Assembly (NCBI RefSeq): GCF_002939475.1
Contig: NZ_PKFQ01000001.1
Span: 124,001-188,000, forward strand
Direction: 5' to 3'
Length of the DNA: 64,000 nucleotides
Source of the DNA: Streptomyces cinnamoneus
GTDB lineage: Bacteria; Actinomycetota; Actinomycetes; Streptomycetales; Streptomycetaceae
Both the position numbers and the translations under genes were made by a program. The notes under the pieces were generated by a model, which was given only the letters and a program-made list of their open reading frames with translations, had not been told where the DNA came from and did no database searches. Shown here piece by piece: positions 40,654-49,268 of this stretch; position 1 is the stretch's first letter; the number at the start of each line of letters is the position of its first letter.

Positions 40654-41211
40654 TCAGGTCACCGAGTAGGACAGGTGGACAGACTGGCTGCTGCTGGCGA
40701 TGCGCAGGCGCAGGTAGTACACGAAGTCCGTCCCGACCTTGGTGGGAAGGCTGCACTTGTTGGGCAGCTGTTGCGTGATGTGCGTGTGCACGGGACTGCC
40801 GGCAGCACCGATGTTGCCCACTTGCTGCGCCCTGACCTCCGAGTCGCTCACGTCGCAGCACTGGAACATGCCGACACCGATGGTGCCCAGGCTGGGGTTG
40901 CCTGAGGGATCGTCCAGCTCGGCGGCGACGTCCACGGTGACCGTGTGGTTCTCCGCGGCGTGGAAGGGCAGGGAGTACATCGTGACCGTGGTGCTCGGCG
41001 AGAACGACTCGCTGAGCGGAAGGGGCACGGGGCCGCCGCAGGACTTGGTGGTGCGGGGCGGGATGTCGGCTGCCGCCGAGGAGGTGGCACTGGCGACGGC
41101 CAGGAGAACGGCCCCCAGGCCTGTCCCGATGCTCCGGGCGAGCCGGGTGCGGGATCGCGTGGACTGAGGCGGGCGAGGGGTGCTACTGCGCGAGCCTTTG
41201 GCGAAACGCAT
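40654..41211 (-). CDS. Secreted protein of unknown function
   Basis: The protein has 185 residues from the ATG at 41211, nine bases after AGGAGG. An Arg/Ser-rich N-terminus leads to a hydrophobic core, SIGTGLGAVLLAVASATSSA, with an A-A-A cleavage region, i.e. a long Sec signal peptide. The mature part contains KSCGGPVPLP, a CC pair in MFQCCDVSDSE and NKCSLPTK, and looks beta-rich (HTVTVDVAAELDD, then VYYLRLRIASSSQSV), consistent with a small disulphide-stabilised beta-sandwich. I recognise no family. It is isolated, with decayed IS DNA upstream. Confidence 0.7.
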   Translation of the reverse strand: MRFAKGSRSSTPRPPQSTRSRTRLARSIGTGLGAVLLAVASATSSAAADIPPRTTKSCGGPVPLPLSESFSPSTTVTMYSLPFHAAENHTVTVDVAAELDDPSGNPSLGTIGVGMFQCCDVSDSEVRAQQVGNIGAAGSPVHTHITQQLPNKCSLPTKVGTDFVYYLRLRIASSSQSVHLSYSVT

Positions 41212-41679
41212 GGTCAGCGCCTCCTGCAGGGCGATACCCCGGGCTTGCCCCGGGACACCCACCAGCACATCAGATACCATAAGCCGCAATAAGTGCTAGG
41301 GACGTAATTCACCCGAAAGGGTGCCAGTCAAGGCTTGGGGCGGGTCCCCGCAGCGCCTGAGACGCCACGGGTCACCGGGGCGGCTTCGGCTGATCACAAG
41401 CGTGAGACGTTGATGCCAGCGGGTGTCACCCACCGCTCGACCGTGCTCCGCTGCCGGTAGGCGGCACGGTCGAAGGTGGGCGGCCTGACCCCGGACCGGC
41501 CCACGCGGCTTGCGCTTGGCAACCTGGCGGGCAAGCCGAGGGGGCGCCGCCCGAATCCGGCGGCACCGCAGGTTGTTTCAGAACGCGCGCGACGCATACG
41601 CCTTCTCAGGCAAGAACTTCAGCAAGCCCTGCGGTGCTTGGCCACAGCAGTTGGGCCCTTCCGGCGGCTCATTCGCCTG
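41212..41679. other. Intergenic region with IS5-family relic
   Basis: No intact gene in these 468 bp. The part next to 41211 should hold the promoter of the leftward secreted gene, and 41394-41500 resembles an IS5 transposase end. Confidence 0.45.
41394..41500 (-). pseudogene. IS5-family transposase C-terminal fragment
   Basis: One minus frame reads VRPPTFDRAAYRQRSTVERW, the conserved segment before the last catalytic residue of Streptomyces IS5 transposases (G-G-R-P-P-x-F-D, then YRQRxxVERCxNRLKxxR). It diverges right after ERW. Both the rest of the gene and the terminal repeats are missing. Confidence 0.5.
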
Positions 41680-42052
41680 CTATTGCGTGCTGCCCGGTGA
41701 CAGCCGCTGCGTGATCCGGCCGAGCAGGTCCGTCAGTGGCTCGCTGACGTCCTGCCCGAACTCGGTCAGCCCATAGGTGACCTGGGGTGGTGTCGTCGGC
41801 TCGACCTGTCGCCAGACCAAGCCGTCCTGGACCAGTGCGCGCAGGGTCTGGGCAAGCATCTTTTCGCTGATGCCCTGGATGCACTCGCGGAGTTCGTAGA
41901 ACCGGAGGTTGTTGCTCCGCAGGGAGATCAGCACCCAGACACCCCCATCTGCTGGTCACATGGTCGACCACATCGCGCGCAGGGCAGTCGGTGTGAAGCA
42001 CCTCATACCGCGCGTGCTTATCAGCCTGTATGAACTGCGCGCCTTCCCTCAC
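41680..42052 (-). pseudogene. HxlR-family regulator disrupted by a one-base frameshift
   Basis: From GTG 42052 the frame encodes CPARDVVDHVTSRWG, the start of an HxlR winged-helix regulator with the conserved redox-type cysteine. At about 41935-41945 an extra base shifts the frame. The rest continues in the next frame as LISLRSNNLRFYELRECIQG, ISEKMLAQTLRALVQDGLVW and VEPTTPPQVTYGLTEFGQDV to the stop at 41680. Both halves are otherwise full length and well conserved, so the lesion is recent or an assembly error. It is divergent from the NmrA-like gene at 42144, its usual target. Confidence 0.75.
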
Positions 42053-42070
42053 GTGAGGAGCTTACCCAAA

Positions 42071-42084
42071 GGTATGTCCTTACC
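42071..42084. promoter_or_regulatory. Probable HxlR operator in divergent promoter region
   Basis: GGTA-TGTCCT-TACC is a dyad of the GTA-N-TAC type bound by HxlR regulators, located between the divergent starts at 42052 and 42144. Confidence 0.5.
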
Positions 42085-42143
42085 AAGAGTGAGTCCGGCT
42101 CCTAGCGTCATGCCCACACAGGACGTCGGAAAAGGAGCTGTTC

Positions 42144-42983
42144 ATGATCGTGGTGACTGGGGCTACCGGGAATGTGGGTCGGGTCTTGACGCGTACGCTG
42201 GCCGAAGTCGGCGAGCAGGTGACGGCGGTGTCGCGGCATGCCGCAGCCGTGCCGGACGGTGTTCGCCACCTGGCGGCCGACCTGGCCGAGCCGGCCGGCC
42301 TCGAACCCGCGTTGACCGGGGCGAAGGCGTTGTTCCTGCTGCTGTCCGGCGACCTGCACGCCGCCGGTGCCAGCCCGACCGACATCATCGGCAAAGCCGC
42401 GGCCAGCGGAGTCCGCCGGGGCGTCCTGCTCTCCTCGCTGGGTGTGGCGAGCAGGCCCTTCGGCACGACGCGTCTCGCGATGCGTGAACTGGAGGACGCG
42501 CTGCGGGAGTCCGGTCTGGACTGGGTCATCCTGCGGCCGGGCGGCTTCGCCTCCAACGCCCTGTGGTGGGCCGAGTCCGTCCGCGCGCACCGGGTCGTCC
42601 CCGCGCCCTTCGGCGACATCGGGGTGCCGGTCATCGACCCGGCGGACATCGCCGAGGTCGCGGCCGCCTGCCTCCTGGACGACCAGCACACGGGCGGCGT
42701 GTACGAACTGACCGGCCCGCAGGTGATCACGCCGCGCCAGCAGACGGAGGCCATCGCCGCCGCTCTGGGCGCACCCGTACGTTTCCACGAGCTCACCCGC
42801 GACGAGGCCAAGGCCGCCATGACCGAGAGCATGCCGGCGGAACTCGCCGATGACACCCTGGACATCCTCGGCTCCCCGAACCCGGCCGAACTGCGCGTCA
42901 GCCCGGACGTGCAGCGAATCCTCGGCCGCGCCCCTCGTTCCTTCGCCGGCTGGGCCACCCGCAACGTCACCGCATTTCGCTGA
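42144..42983 (+). CDS. NmrA/SDR-family NAD(P)-binding oxidoreductase
   Basis: The protein has 279 residues, AAGGAG upstream of the ATG at 42144. The N-terminal nucleotide motif VVTGATGNVGRVL and the later LDWVILRPGGFASNAL identify the atypical SDR (NmrA/QOR2-like) family. Such proteins bind NADP(H) and act as quinone reductases or redox sensors. It is paired with a divergent HxlR regulator, a common arrangement for electrophile/quinone response. Here that regulator is frameshifted, so expression may be constitutive. Confidence 0.9.
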   Translation: MIVVTGATGNVGRVLTRTLAEVGEQVTAVSRHAAAVPDGVRHLAADLAEPAGLEPALTGAKALFLLLSGDLHAAGASPTDIIGKAAASGVRRGVLLSSLGVASRPFGTTRLAMRELEDALRESGLDWVILRPGGFASNALWWAESVRAHRVVPAPFGDIGVPVIDPADIAEVAAACLLDDQHTGGVYELTGPQVITPRQQTEAIAAALGAPVRFHELTRDEAKAAMTESMPAELADDTLDILGSPNPAELRVSPDVQRILGRAPRSFAGWATRNVTAFR

Positions 42984-43292
42984 GAGTGGTCATCGCTGCT
43001 GTAGCAGCTCGACAGAATTCTTGGTGGGGGCCGCCTCTGCCTTCGGACGCGTGACCAGTAGCTTCGGCTCGGCATCCGGTCATGCACCGACGCATCCGTT
43101 CCGTCTCCATCCGCCGGGCTTCCGGCCGGTGCGACCCATTGCCGTCAAGGCAGCAGCGACATCCAGCCAAAGCGCGCCTTCCGAATCCAAGCGCCTCCGG
43201 AGGCCCCTGGTACTCAGCTGTTTGCGCGTGAGTGCGAACAGCCCTATGAACCATGAGGACGGGAAATCGCCCATACAACGGGAAGGGACTCA
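42984..43292. other. Intergenic region, 309 bp
   Basis: A small stem-loop, GCTGCT-GT-AGCAGC (42995-43008), directly follows the NmrA-like stop and may terminate it. The rest has no gene; the last 25 bases carry the ribosome binding site GGAAGG of the next gene. Confidence 0.45.
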
Positions 43293-44612
43293 GTGAAACG
43301 TGCCAGACGTCGTCTGGCGGCCATAGCGTCGCTTGCTCTCGCCGCCACAGTCCTCGCCGAAACCGCCTCAGCCGCACCGCCCGGGCCGCTGAAACCCGCA
43401 CACGGCAAGCGCCTTGCCGTCCTGTCGCCTCAGGCTCCGGGCCAACAGCAGCCCCGATGGAATCAGGTGCCCTCCCCCTCCACCTCCGAGAAGAAGTGCG
43501 CTCCGACCGCCCCCGGGTCGAAGGCACGCGCGGCCGGAGGGTTCTTCGCCTGTGTGGAGACCGTGCCCACCGTGGCCGGAACGCCCACCAGTGACACCAC
43601 GGCCGGAGCCGTACAGACGACAGCGTCACCCTGCCCCGCCGAACCGGGCAGCTACAGCTTCACGCGTCACGACTACTGCCTTAACAGCAAGAAACAGATG
43701 TACACCCTCTACGGTCAGGACGCGACCACAGTACGAGGCACCGGGGAAATCAGCATCAGCACCAACGCCACCCTCAACGCGACGAATACCTCCTGGGACG
43801 AGCACATAGTCGTCGAAGCCACCCGGTTCACGGGCTGGGTGCGTGGTCTCGTCGTCGCCTTCGATGCCTCCTGTTCCGGCAACTGCACGATGAACAAGGC
43901 CAAGCCCTGGGACGGCCACGCGCTGCTCGGCCGCGAAGGGGCGAAGAAGGAAGGCGACGTCACATTCCACAGCGGCGTGACCCAGGGCAGAACCTCGATA
44001 TACCCGAGCTATCACGCGGACTTCTACGCCGTCGAAGAGGACGCCCCGGGTGACCACACCGTCAGGTGGACGAGCCAGGTGGAGGTCCGCTGCGACGCCG
44101 AACTGTCGACCGCCGGCTGCGTGGCCCCGCAGAAGAAGCCCGACCTGGTGCTGCCCATGTCCGTCTACGGAACGGCGGCGGTCACCTACTTGTTCGCGGA
44201 GACGAAGCTGCCCGACGCCTGGGGAACTCCGAGGAACCCGCTCTGGAGAATCGACATCAGCGACAAGGAGCGCGAAGAAAGGTACCGGCGGACCTGCGGG
44301 AGAACCGGCACCACTCCCTTCGTGCCCATTCCTGTCGTACCGGACGACTCCTGCGACGAATACCCGTTCGCCCGCAGCTTCCAGGGCGGCAAGTACGCGG
44401 CGCAGTGCGCGGAGATCATCCCGACTCTCGAGAACAACCAGTGGGTCGTCTACGACGCCGACCCCAGGCGCCCCGTGACCTATCGAGAACCCTGCGTTCG
44501 CGGCCACGTCCCCTTGAAGCAAAACGAAGCGGCTGGTGGAGCGTACGGCAGCCTGGTCAAGACTGACCGCATCCTGGACATGGATCCGTTCATCGTGTCC
44601 ATCCCCGCCTGA
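43293..44612 (+). CDS. Secreted protein with NucA/NucB-type deoxyribonuclease domain
   Basis: The protein has 439 residues from the GTG at 43293 (GGAAGG upstream). Residues 1-28 are a Sec signal peptide ending A-S-A-A. The C-terminal 90 residues contain DSC354D355E356YPFARSFQGG, the signature of sporulation-type NucA/NucB DNases, followed by a strand/helix region and conserved cysteines. The long middle region (about 110-330) is beta-rich with several cysteines and no known domain. The Bacillus relative NucB degrades extracellular DNA. Here the large N-terminal extension suggests targeting or a propeptide. A stem-loop follows at 44666-44695. Confidence 0.75.
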   Translation: MKRARRRLAAIASLALAATVLAETASAAPPGPLKPAHGKRLAVLSPQAPGQQQPRWNQVPSPSTSEKKCAPTAPGSKARAAGGFFACVETVPTVAGTPTSDTTAGAVQTTASPCPAEPGSYSFTRHDYCLNSKKQMYTLYGQDATTVRGTGEISISTNATLNATNTSWDEHIVVEATRFTGWVRGLVVAFDASCSGNCTMNKAKPWDGHALLGREGAKKEGDVTFHSGVTQGRTSIYPSYHADFYAVEEDAPGDHTVRWTSQVEVRCDAELSTAGCVAPQKKPDLVLPMSVYGTAAVTYLFAETKLPDAWGTPRNPLWRIDISDKEREERYRRTCGRTGTTPFVPIPVVPDDSCDEYPFARSFQGGKYAAQCAEIIPTLENNQWVVYDADPRRPVTYREPCVRGHVPLKQNEAAGGAYGSLVKTDRILDMDPFIVSIPA

Positions 44613-44665
44613 CAAGCACCCGGCCCGCCGGCCGCGCCCATGCGGCGGAGCCGCACCACGCAACT

Positions 44666-44695
44666 GCCCCGCGTTCCCTTACGGGGGCGCGGGGC
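44666..44695. terminator. 8-bp stem-loop after the nuclease gene
   Basis: GCCCCGCG at 44666-44673 pairs with CGCGGGGC at 44688-44695. It lies 54 bases after the stop at 44612. Confidence 0.5.
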
Positions 44696-44766
44696 GCCGG
44701 AAGACCAGCCCCGGCCGCCCGCACGACGTCTGCCTGTGCGTCGTGCTGCGCTCAAGGGAGGACTGA

Positions 44767-44907
44767 GTGACCGCCCCGGGAACCCTGTACCTGGCCACCG
44801 GCATCGGCACCGAGTACGCACGGACCTGGGCCGGCAGCTGGGTGCCTGTCGGCACGCCGGGAGCGCAGTTTCACAGCGACTACATGGCACCCTGGGGGTT
44901 TCGCTGA
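44767..44907 (+). CDS. Possible small protein, 46 residues
   Basis: A GTG at 44767 with a good ribosome binding site (GGGAGGA four bases away) opens a 46-codon frame with strongly GC third positions, ending TGA at 44907. The product begins TAPGTLYLATGIG and ends FHSDYMAPWGFR. There is no signal peptide and I know no family. It precedes the VOC gene at 44937 by 29 bases on the same strand and could be its leader or an independent small protein. Confidence 0.4.
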   Translation: MTAPGTLYLATGIGTEYARTWAGSWVPVGTPGAQFHSDYMAPWGFR

Positions 44908-44936
44908 AAAGCACGTGCCCATACGGTGGCCCGGTG

Positions 44937-45362
44937 ATGTCGATCAAGAAGTTCCAAGTCACCTTCGACTGCGCAGAACCTGAGCGCCTCGCCCGCTTCT
45001 GGTGCGAGGTGTTGGGATACGTCGTACCGCCGCCACCCGAGGGCTTTGCCACGTGGGACGATTTCAAGCGCTCGCAGCCACCTGAGCAGCAGGACGCATG
45101 GTTTGCCTGCGTCGACCCCTCAGGCGTGGGTCCGCGACTGTACTTCCAGCGCGTCCCCGAAGGGAAGGCCGCCAAGAACCGGCTGCATCTGGACGTGCGG
45201 GTCGGCACCGGACTCGTGGGTGAAGAGCGCCTCGCCGCGCTTGAGGCCGAGTGCGCACGACTGGTCCCGCTCGGCGCGGTACATGTGCGCACGCTGTATG
45301 ACGGCAATGACGCGTGCATCCCGATGCTGGACATCGAAGGCAACGAGTTCTGCCTCGACTGA
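44937..45362 (+). CDS. VOC-superfamily (glyoxalase-like) protein
   Basis: The protein has 141 residues from the ATG at 44937 (a GTG three bases upstream is also in frame). The VOC repeats are clear: QVTFDCAEPERLARFWCEVL, then GYVVPPPPEG, and RLHLDVRVGTGLVGEERLAA with the ending MLDIEGNEFCLD. It is the same actinobacterial branch as the 24885 protein, with an extra 20-residue loop (residues 35-55). No metal site can be assigned with confidence. The role is unknown. The small frame at 44767 lies immediately upstream. Confidence 0.83.
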   Translation: MSIKKFQVTFDCAEPERLARFWCEVLGYVVPPPPEGFATWDDFKRSQPPEQQDAWFACVDPSGVGPRLYFQRVPEGKAAKNRLHLDVRVGTGLVGEERLAALEAECARLVPLGAVHVRTLYDGNDACIPMLDIEGNEFCLD

Positions 45363-45493
45363 GGGGCAGACGCCTGCCCTCCACAGGAGGCACGGCCTGC
45401 AAGGCATGCGACCTCCGCCGGCTCGTCGTCCGGCAGGCCCACGTCGACCACCACGATGTTGACCTTGCAACACCGGGCCCGCCCTCCCCCGCG
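45363..45493. other. Intergenic region
   Basis: No gene seen between the VOC stop and the aldo/keto reductase relic. Confidence 0.4.
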
Positions 45494-45790
45494 GCTCAGA
45501 GGTCCACTCGTCCGGATCCGGTTCCAGGGGCTGCCGGTGTCGAGGGCGCCGTTCGCGGCCATGTCCTTCTCGTCCGGCTCGAAGGCGAAGTCGTCTGTGT
45601 TCTCCCGGAGGCGGGAGGGCGTCAGGGACTTGGGGATGAGGGCGTTGCCGAGCTGGAGGTGTCAGCGCAAGTACGACCTGCGCGGGTGTCCGGCCGAGCC
45701 GCTCGGCGACCTTGCCGATGACCGGGGCGGAGCGCAGGTCCTCTCCTGGCCAAGCGGCGACCACGCCTCGGGGGCGGCGAAGACCGAGCG
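45494..45790 (-). pseudogene. Aldo/keto reductase C-terminal remnant
   Basis: Reading the minus strand across three frames recovers an aldo/keto reductase C-terminus: EAWSPLGQ, then KVAERLGRTPAQVVL, then (after an extra base and a TGG-to-TGA change near 45680) LQLGNALIPKSLTPSRLREN, then FEPDEKDMAANGALDTG and SPWNRI. The N-terminal barrel with the catalytic Asp-Tyr-Lys-His is gone. At least two frameshifts and one nonsense change mark it as a dead gene beside the hydrolase at 45808. Confidence 0.7.
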
Positions 45791-45807
45791 CCTCACCCGT
45801 CGGGGTA

Positions 45808-46626
45808 CTACCGGTTGCCTCCCGCCTGAAGGACTTGTTCCGCCATGTCCCGGATGGCGTCGGCCAGTGCGTCGGGAGCGGTGAAGTGGGCGGCGTGTCC
45901 ATGGCCGGTGAGCGTGACGATCCTCGCGTTCGGCAGGGTTGCCGCGAGGTCGGACAGGCGCTCACGCAAGTGGGCGGGGCTGAGGTCTCCCTCGATCAGG
46001 GTCGTCGGCGTTTTGAGGTCGGCGAAACGCTCGATACCGACGCCGAGCGCGTCGATCGCCTCGTCGTCGGCGATCTGCGCCGTCGCGTGGGCGCAGCACA
46101 TCGCTCGCAGTTCCTGGTCGGCGAACATCGCATCGACCGTGCTTACGGGCATGCGGACGATGTCGCGCATGTGGATCCGCATCGCCTCGACGGGGTCGCC
46201 CGTGTCCAGCGCGGCCCGGGCACGCACTCCCGCGGCCCCGGCTATCAACTCACGGGTGGGCATGGGCGGTTCATAGAGGAACAGCCCGGCGAACGCCGAC
46301 GGGTCGAGCAGTGCGGCTTCCAGCGCGGCGACGGCGCCCGAGGAATGACCCACAAGAAGCACCGGGGCGTCGAGGAGTTCCGCGACGCGGAGGATGTCGG
46401 CTGCCTCGACGGCCATCGAGTGGGGTAGTGCGATGTCTGCTCCGGGAGCGTAGATCCGTCGGTTGATCCTGACGACGCGGAAGTCATCGGTCAGGCGGCG
46501 GGTGACACCGTCCCAGGCTGTCGCGTCTCCGCCGCCCGGGTGGACCACCAGCAGGTTGGGCCCGGATCCGTCGTCGAGAGCGGTGAGGGGGCGGACGTCG
46601 TCAGATGATGCGAGAAGTTCGGTCAT
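45808..46626 (-). CDS. Alpha/beta hydrolase
   Basis: The protein has 272 residues from the ATG at 46626. An ATG at 46656, 12 bases after AGGAGG, is a good alternative giving 282 residues. Motifs: oxyanion VVHPGGGDATAWDGV, nucleophile elbow VGHSSG and a late LTGHGHAAHFTAPDALADAI carrying the catalytic His. There is no signal peptide. The gene lacks recognisable partners; an aldo/keto reductase relic lies downstream. The promoter region holds a short direct repeat (CCTACAT twice around 46660-46677). Confidence 0.82.
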   Translation of the reverse strand: MTELLASSDDVRPLTALDDGSGPNLLVVHPGGGDATAWDGVTRRLTDDFRVVRINRRIYAPGADIALPHSMAVEAADILRVAELLDAPVLLVGHSSGAVAALEAALLDPSAFAGLFLYEPPMPTRELIAGAAGVRARAALDTGDPVEAMRIHMRDIVRMPVSTVDAMFADQELRAMCCAHATAQIADDEAIDALGVGIERFADLKTPTTLIEGDLSPAHLRERLSDLAATLPNARIVTLTGHGHAAHFTAPDALADAIRDMAEQVLQAGGNR

Positions 46627-46727
46627 GCGCACCATCTTGTACGTGACGGCCGACATCACACCTACATGCCTCCTACATTCTGTGCTGCGGACAGTGACCG
46701 GGCAGCTCTGGGACGCTCTCACCAGGG

Positions 46728-46768
46728 GTCCCCCCCCGGGGGCCGTGGAGGCCCGCCGGGGGTCCTCT
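46728..46768. terminator. Imperfect G/C stem downstream of the metalloprotease gene
   Basis: C-rich DNA at 46728-46743 can pair with the G-rich stretch 46750-46768 with a few mismatches, directly after the leftward stop at 46774. Confidence 0.4.
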
Positions 46769-46773
46769 CGGGG

Positions 46774-48072
46774 CTACTTCGGGACGGTCCAGAGCTGGCG
46801 CTTGTAGGTGTTCGCCGCGTGCAGCTGGATCTTGGTGCCGTCAGCGGTGCTGCCGCCGGTCACGTCGAGGACCTTGCCCGACGCGACGTGCACGATCTGG
46901 CCCTTCGCGTTGACCGACCAGCGCTGTGACGGCTTGCCGTTGCAGTCGTAGAGGTCGATCTTGCTGCCGTCCGTGCCGGCGTTACGTGCGTTGTCCAGGC
47001 ACTTGCCCAGCGCACGGAACGTGCCGTCCTTCTCCAGGATCCACGACTGCGCCGCGCTGCCGTTGCAGGTGTAGAGCTGGATCTGGGTGCCGTTGGCCGC
47101 CTTCCCGCCCTTGACGTCCAGGCACTTGCCGCCGAGTCCCGTCACCTTGCCCTGCGGCGAAAGGGCCGCGCCGCCACCGGCGGCGAGGACGCGCAGGCCC
47201 TGAAGGTCGAACTGCTGGACATAGGTGCCCACACGGTCGTCCTGGTAGCCGTGGTTCGCGGTGCACATCACCGGCTTCTCGCCGGAGTCGCTTCCCTGCG
47301 CGCAGTCGCCCCGCTTCGCGCTGCGGTCCGCGTGCGTCAGCCCCATGGTGTGGCCGAGTTCGTGGCTGATGTGGTTCCGCATGAACGTCTCACCCCAGGA
47401 GGGTGCGGGCTTGCCGTCCGAGGTGAAGAACTCGCTGTCGATGTAGGCATGGCCACTGGTCACCGTGCCGGGGAGGGACGAGGAGATGAGCCCGCAGCTC
47501 AGGTTGGGGGTGCCCGAGCCGTCGCGCACGACCTTCCAGCCGCTCTGGCCGCCCTCCGCCGGCGGCACGCACGGGCGCTTGAGCACACCGATGACGATCA
47601 CGCCCTTGGGCCTGACGTAGTCCCAGCCCACAGGGGTGGTGTCGACAGTGACGGGCAGGTTGGTGATGCGCTTGAGGTCGGCGGCGGACGCCTTCACGTA
47701 GCGGCCCAGCCAGTCCACGGATTTCTGGTCGTAGAACTTGATCGTGTAGCCGGTCGAGAGGGACTTGGTCATGCCGTTGGCCAGCTTCCAGCCCTCGCCC
47801 TGGGGCGCCGCGGCCACCGCCGCCCTCATGTGCGCGGGTGCCGCGCCCAGCGACATGACACCGTTCTGGAAGACCGTCCCGTCGGATGCGGAGACGCCGG
47901 AGTCCGCAGAGCCGGACGGCTCGTCCATCGCCCCGGCGCTCGCCGGCCCCGCGGCGCCCGTCTGGGTGTCGCCGGTACCGAACGCGCTGGGCATCAGCTG
48001 CACCGTCACCCCGATCGCCGCCACGGCCCCCGCCGTGACGACCGCTATTCGACGCTTGCCCTTGAGTCGCAT
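46774..48072 (-). CDS. Secreted zinc metalloprotease with C-terminal ricin B lectin domain
   Basis: The protein has 432 residues, ATG 48072 with a GGAAAGG region upstream. A signal peptide (KRRIAVVTAGAVAAIGVTVQ) is followed by a propeptide-like segment. The metzincin-type zinc site is complete: H237-E238-LG-H241-TMGLT-H247. Residues about 305-432 form a ricin-type beta-trefoil with repeats ending AAQSWIL, PSQRWSV and KRQLWTV, and with GKCLDVKGGK and GKVLDVTGGS loops that bind sugar or polymer. Such proteases are exported and degrade extracellular protein; the lectin probably tethers them to polysaccharide. The nearest relatives are snapalysin/M7-like or other Streptomyces metzincins, which I cannot separate here. 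Confidence 0.87.
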   Translation of the reverse strand: MRLKGKRRIAVVTAGAVAAIGVTVQLMPSAFGTGDTQTGAAGPASAGAMDEPSGSADSGVSASDGTVFQNGVMSLGAAPAHMRAAVAAAPQGEGWKLANGMTKSLSTGYTIKFYDQKSVDWLGRYVKASAADLKRITNLPVTVDTTPVGWDYVRPKGVIVIGVLKRPCVPPAEGGQSGWKVVRDGSGTPNLSCGLISSSLPGTVTSGHAYIDSEFFTSDGKPAPSWGETFMRNHISHELGHTMGLTHADRSAKRGDCAQGSDSGEKPVMCTANHGYQDDRVGTYVQQFDLQGLRVLAAGGGAALSPQGKVTGLGGKCLDVKGGKAANGTQIQLYTCNGSAAQSWILEKDGTFRALGKCLDNARNAGTDGSKIDLYDCNGKPSQRWSVNAKGQIVHVASGKVLDVTGGSTADGTKIQLHAANTYKRQLWTVPK

Positions 48073-48373
48073 GTCCCCGTTGGCCTTTCCCCGTTGACCT
48101 ACTGTTTCCTTCCCGGCGCCGCCGTTCCAGCGGCCCGGGCCGGTGTGATCCTAGGCCGTCGACCCGACAAACGATCACGCAGGGATCCATGCGAGCCGGG
48201 GGCCGGGCATAGCCGGCCGGGACGAGGGCTTCCGGACTGCGGGGTGAAGACCACGTCCGCGGAGCGGTCGCATCGGCACAGAGAGCCGATCGCCCCGTGT
48301 CACCTCCTGTGTGCGTGGGCCGAGCCGTGCGGTTCGGCCGACGCAGCGGGCACGCAGGACGTAGGGTCCGGCC
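48073..48373. other. Divergent promoter region, 301 bp
   Basis: No gene. It separates the leftward metalloprotease from the rightward methyltransferase and should contain both promoters; no distinct operator was recognised. Confidence 0.45.
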
Positions 48374-49192
48374 ATGGGCGACCGTTACGTGCCACATGCC
48401 TTCTCCCACATCGACGCGCACCCGAATCCCGTACGGCTGGTCGACGCGCTGTACCGCCTGAGAGCCGAACCGTTCTTCGCCTCCTACAAACGGCGCTTAC
48501 GCCAGCTGCTCCAGGCCCAGCCCGGTCAGCGGTTCCTCGACGTCGGGGCCGGGACCGGAGACGCCGCCCGGGAACTCGCAGCCGAGACGGGCGCCGAGAC
48601 CATCGCCTGCGACCTTTCCCAGACCATGTGCGCCGAGATGAAGAGGGCGGGCCTGGAGCAGGTGGTCGTGGCCGACAGTCACTGTCTGCCGTTCCAGGAC
48701 GCGGGATTTGACGGGGTATGGGCGGACCGCGTCCTTCAGCACGTCGAGAGTCCCGCCCGGACTCTGGACGAGATGGTGCGCGTCACCCGCCCTGGAGGCC
48801 GCATCGTCGTCTGTGACCCGGACACCGCGACCCAGGCTCTCGACATCGACGACCACCGCCTGGCTTCCAAGGTCCTCGGCCTGCGCCAGTCCGTCAGCAT
48901 CCGTCACGGCACCTTCGCCCGGCGCGTACCCGGCCTCCTCACCGCACGCGGTCTGCTCGACGTCGAGGTGGAACCTCACACCCTCGTCATCCGCGACAAG
49001 CGTGCCGTCGACGGCACGATGGGCATCCGCGACTGGGCCGACGTCTTCGCCGACCGCGGCCATCTCGACCGCTCCGAGGCCCGCCGATTCAACGCACTCC
49101 TCGACGACGCGGTCGAAGGCAACCGTTTTCTCTACGCCGTCACCTACTTCCTCACCTCCGCCACCGTGCCCACCGTCCGTACACAGCGGTAG
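48374..49192 (+). CDS. SAM-dependent methyltransferase (UbiE-like)
   Basis: The protein has 272 residues from the ATG at 48374. Motif I reads RFLDVGAGTGDAARELA, followed by IACDLSQTMCAEMKRAG (post-I acidic strand) and FDGVWADRVLQHVESPARTL (motif II/IV), then LDEMVRVTRPGGRIVVCDPD (motif VI). This is the Methyltransf_11 group, many members of which act on small molecules or lipoquinones. No pathway genes are near. It is cytoplasmic. The following gene is a frameshifted regulator on the other strand. Confidence 0.88.
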   Translation: MGDRYVPHAFSHIDAHPNPVRLVDALYRLRAEPFFASYKRRLRQLLQAQPGQRFLDVGAGTGDAARELAAETGAETIACDLSQTMCAEMKRAGLEQVVVADSHCLPFQDAGFDGVWADRVLQHVESPARTLDEMVRVTRPGGRIVVCDPDTATQALDIDDHRLASKVLGLRQSVSIRHGTFARRVPGLLTARGLLDVEVEPHTLVIRDKRAVDGTMGIRDWADVFADRGHLDRSEARRFNALLDDAVEGNRFLYAVTYFLTSATVPTVRTQR

Positions 49193-49268
49193 AGGCTCAG
49201 GTCCCCCATCCCGGCATGCCCGGCCGGGCGGGGCGCGTCGGCAGGACGTCCCCGGCGGAATCCGCTTG

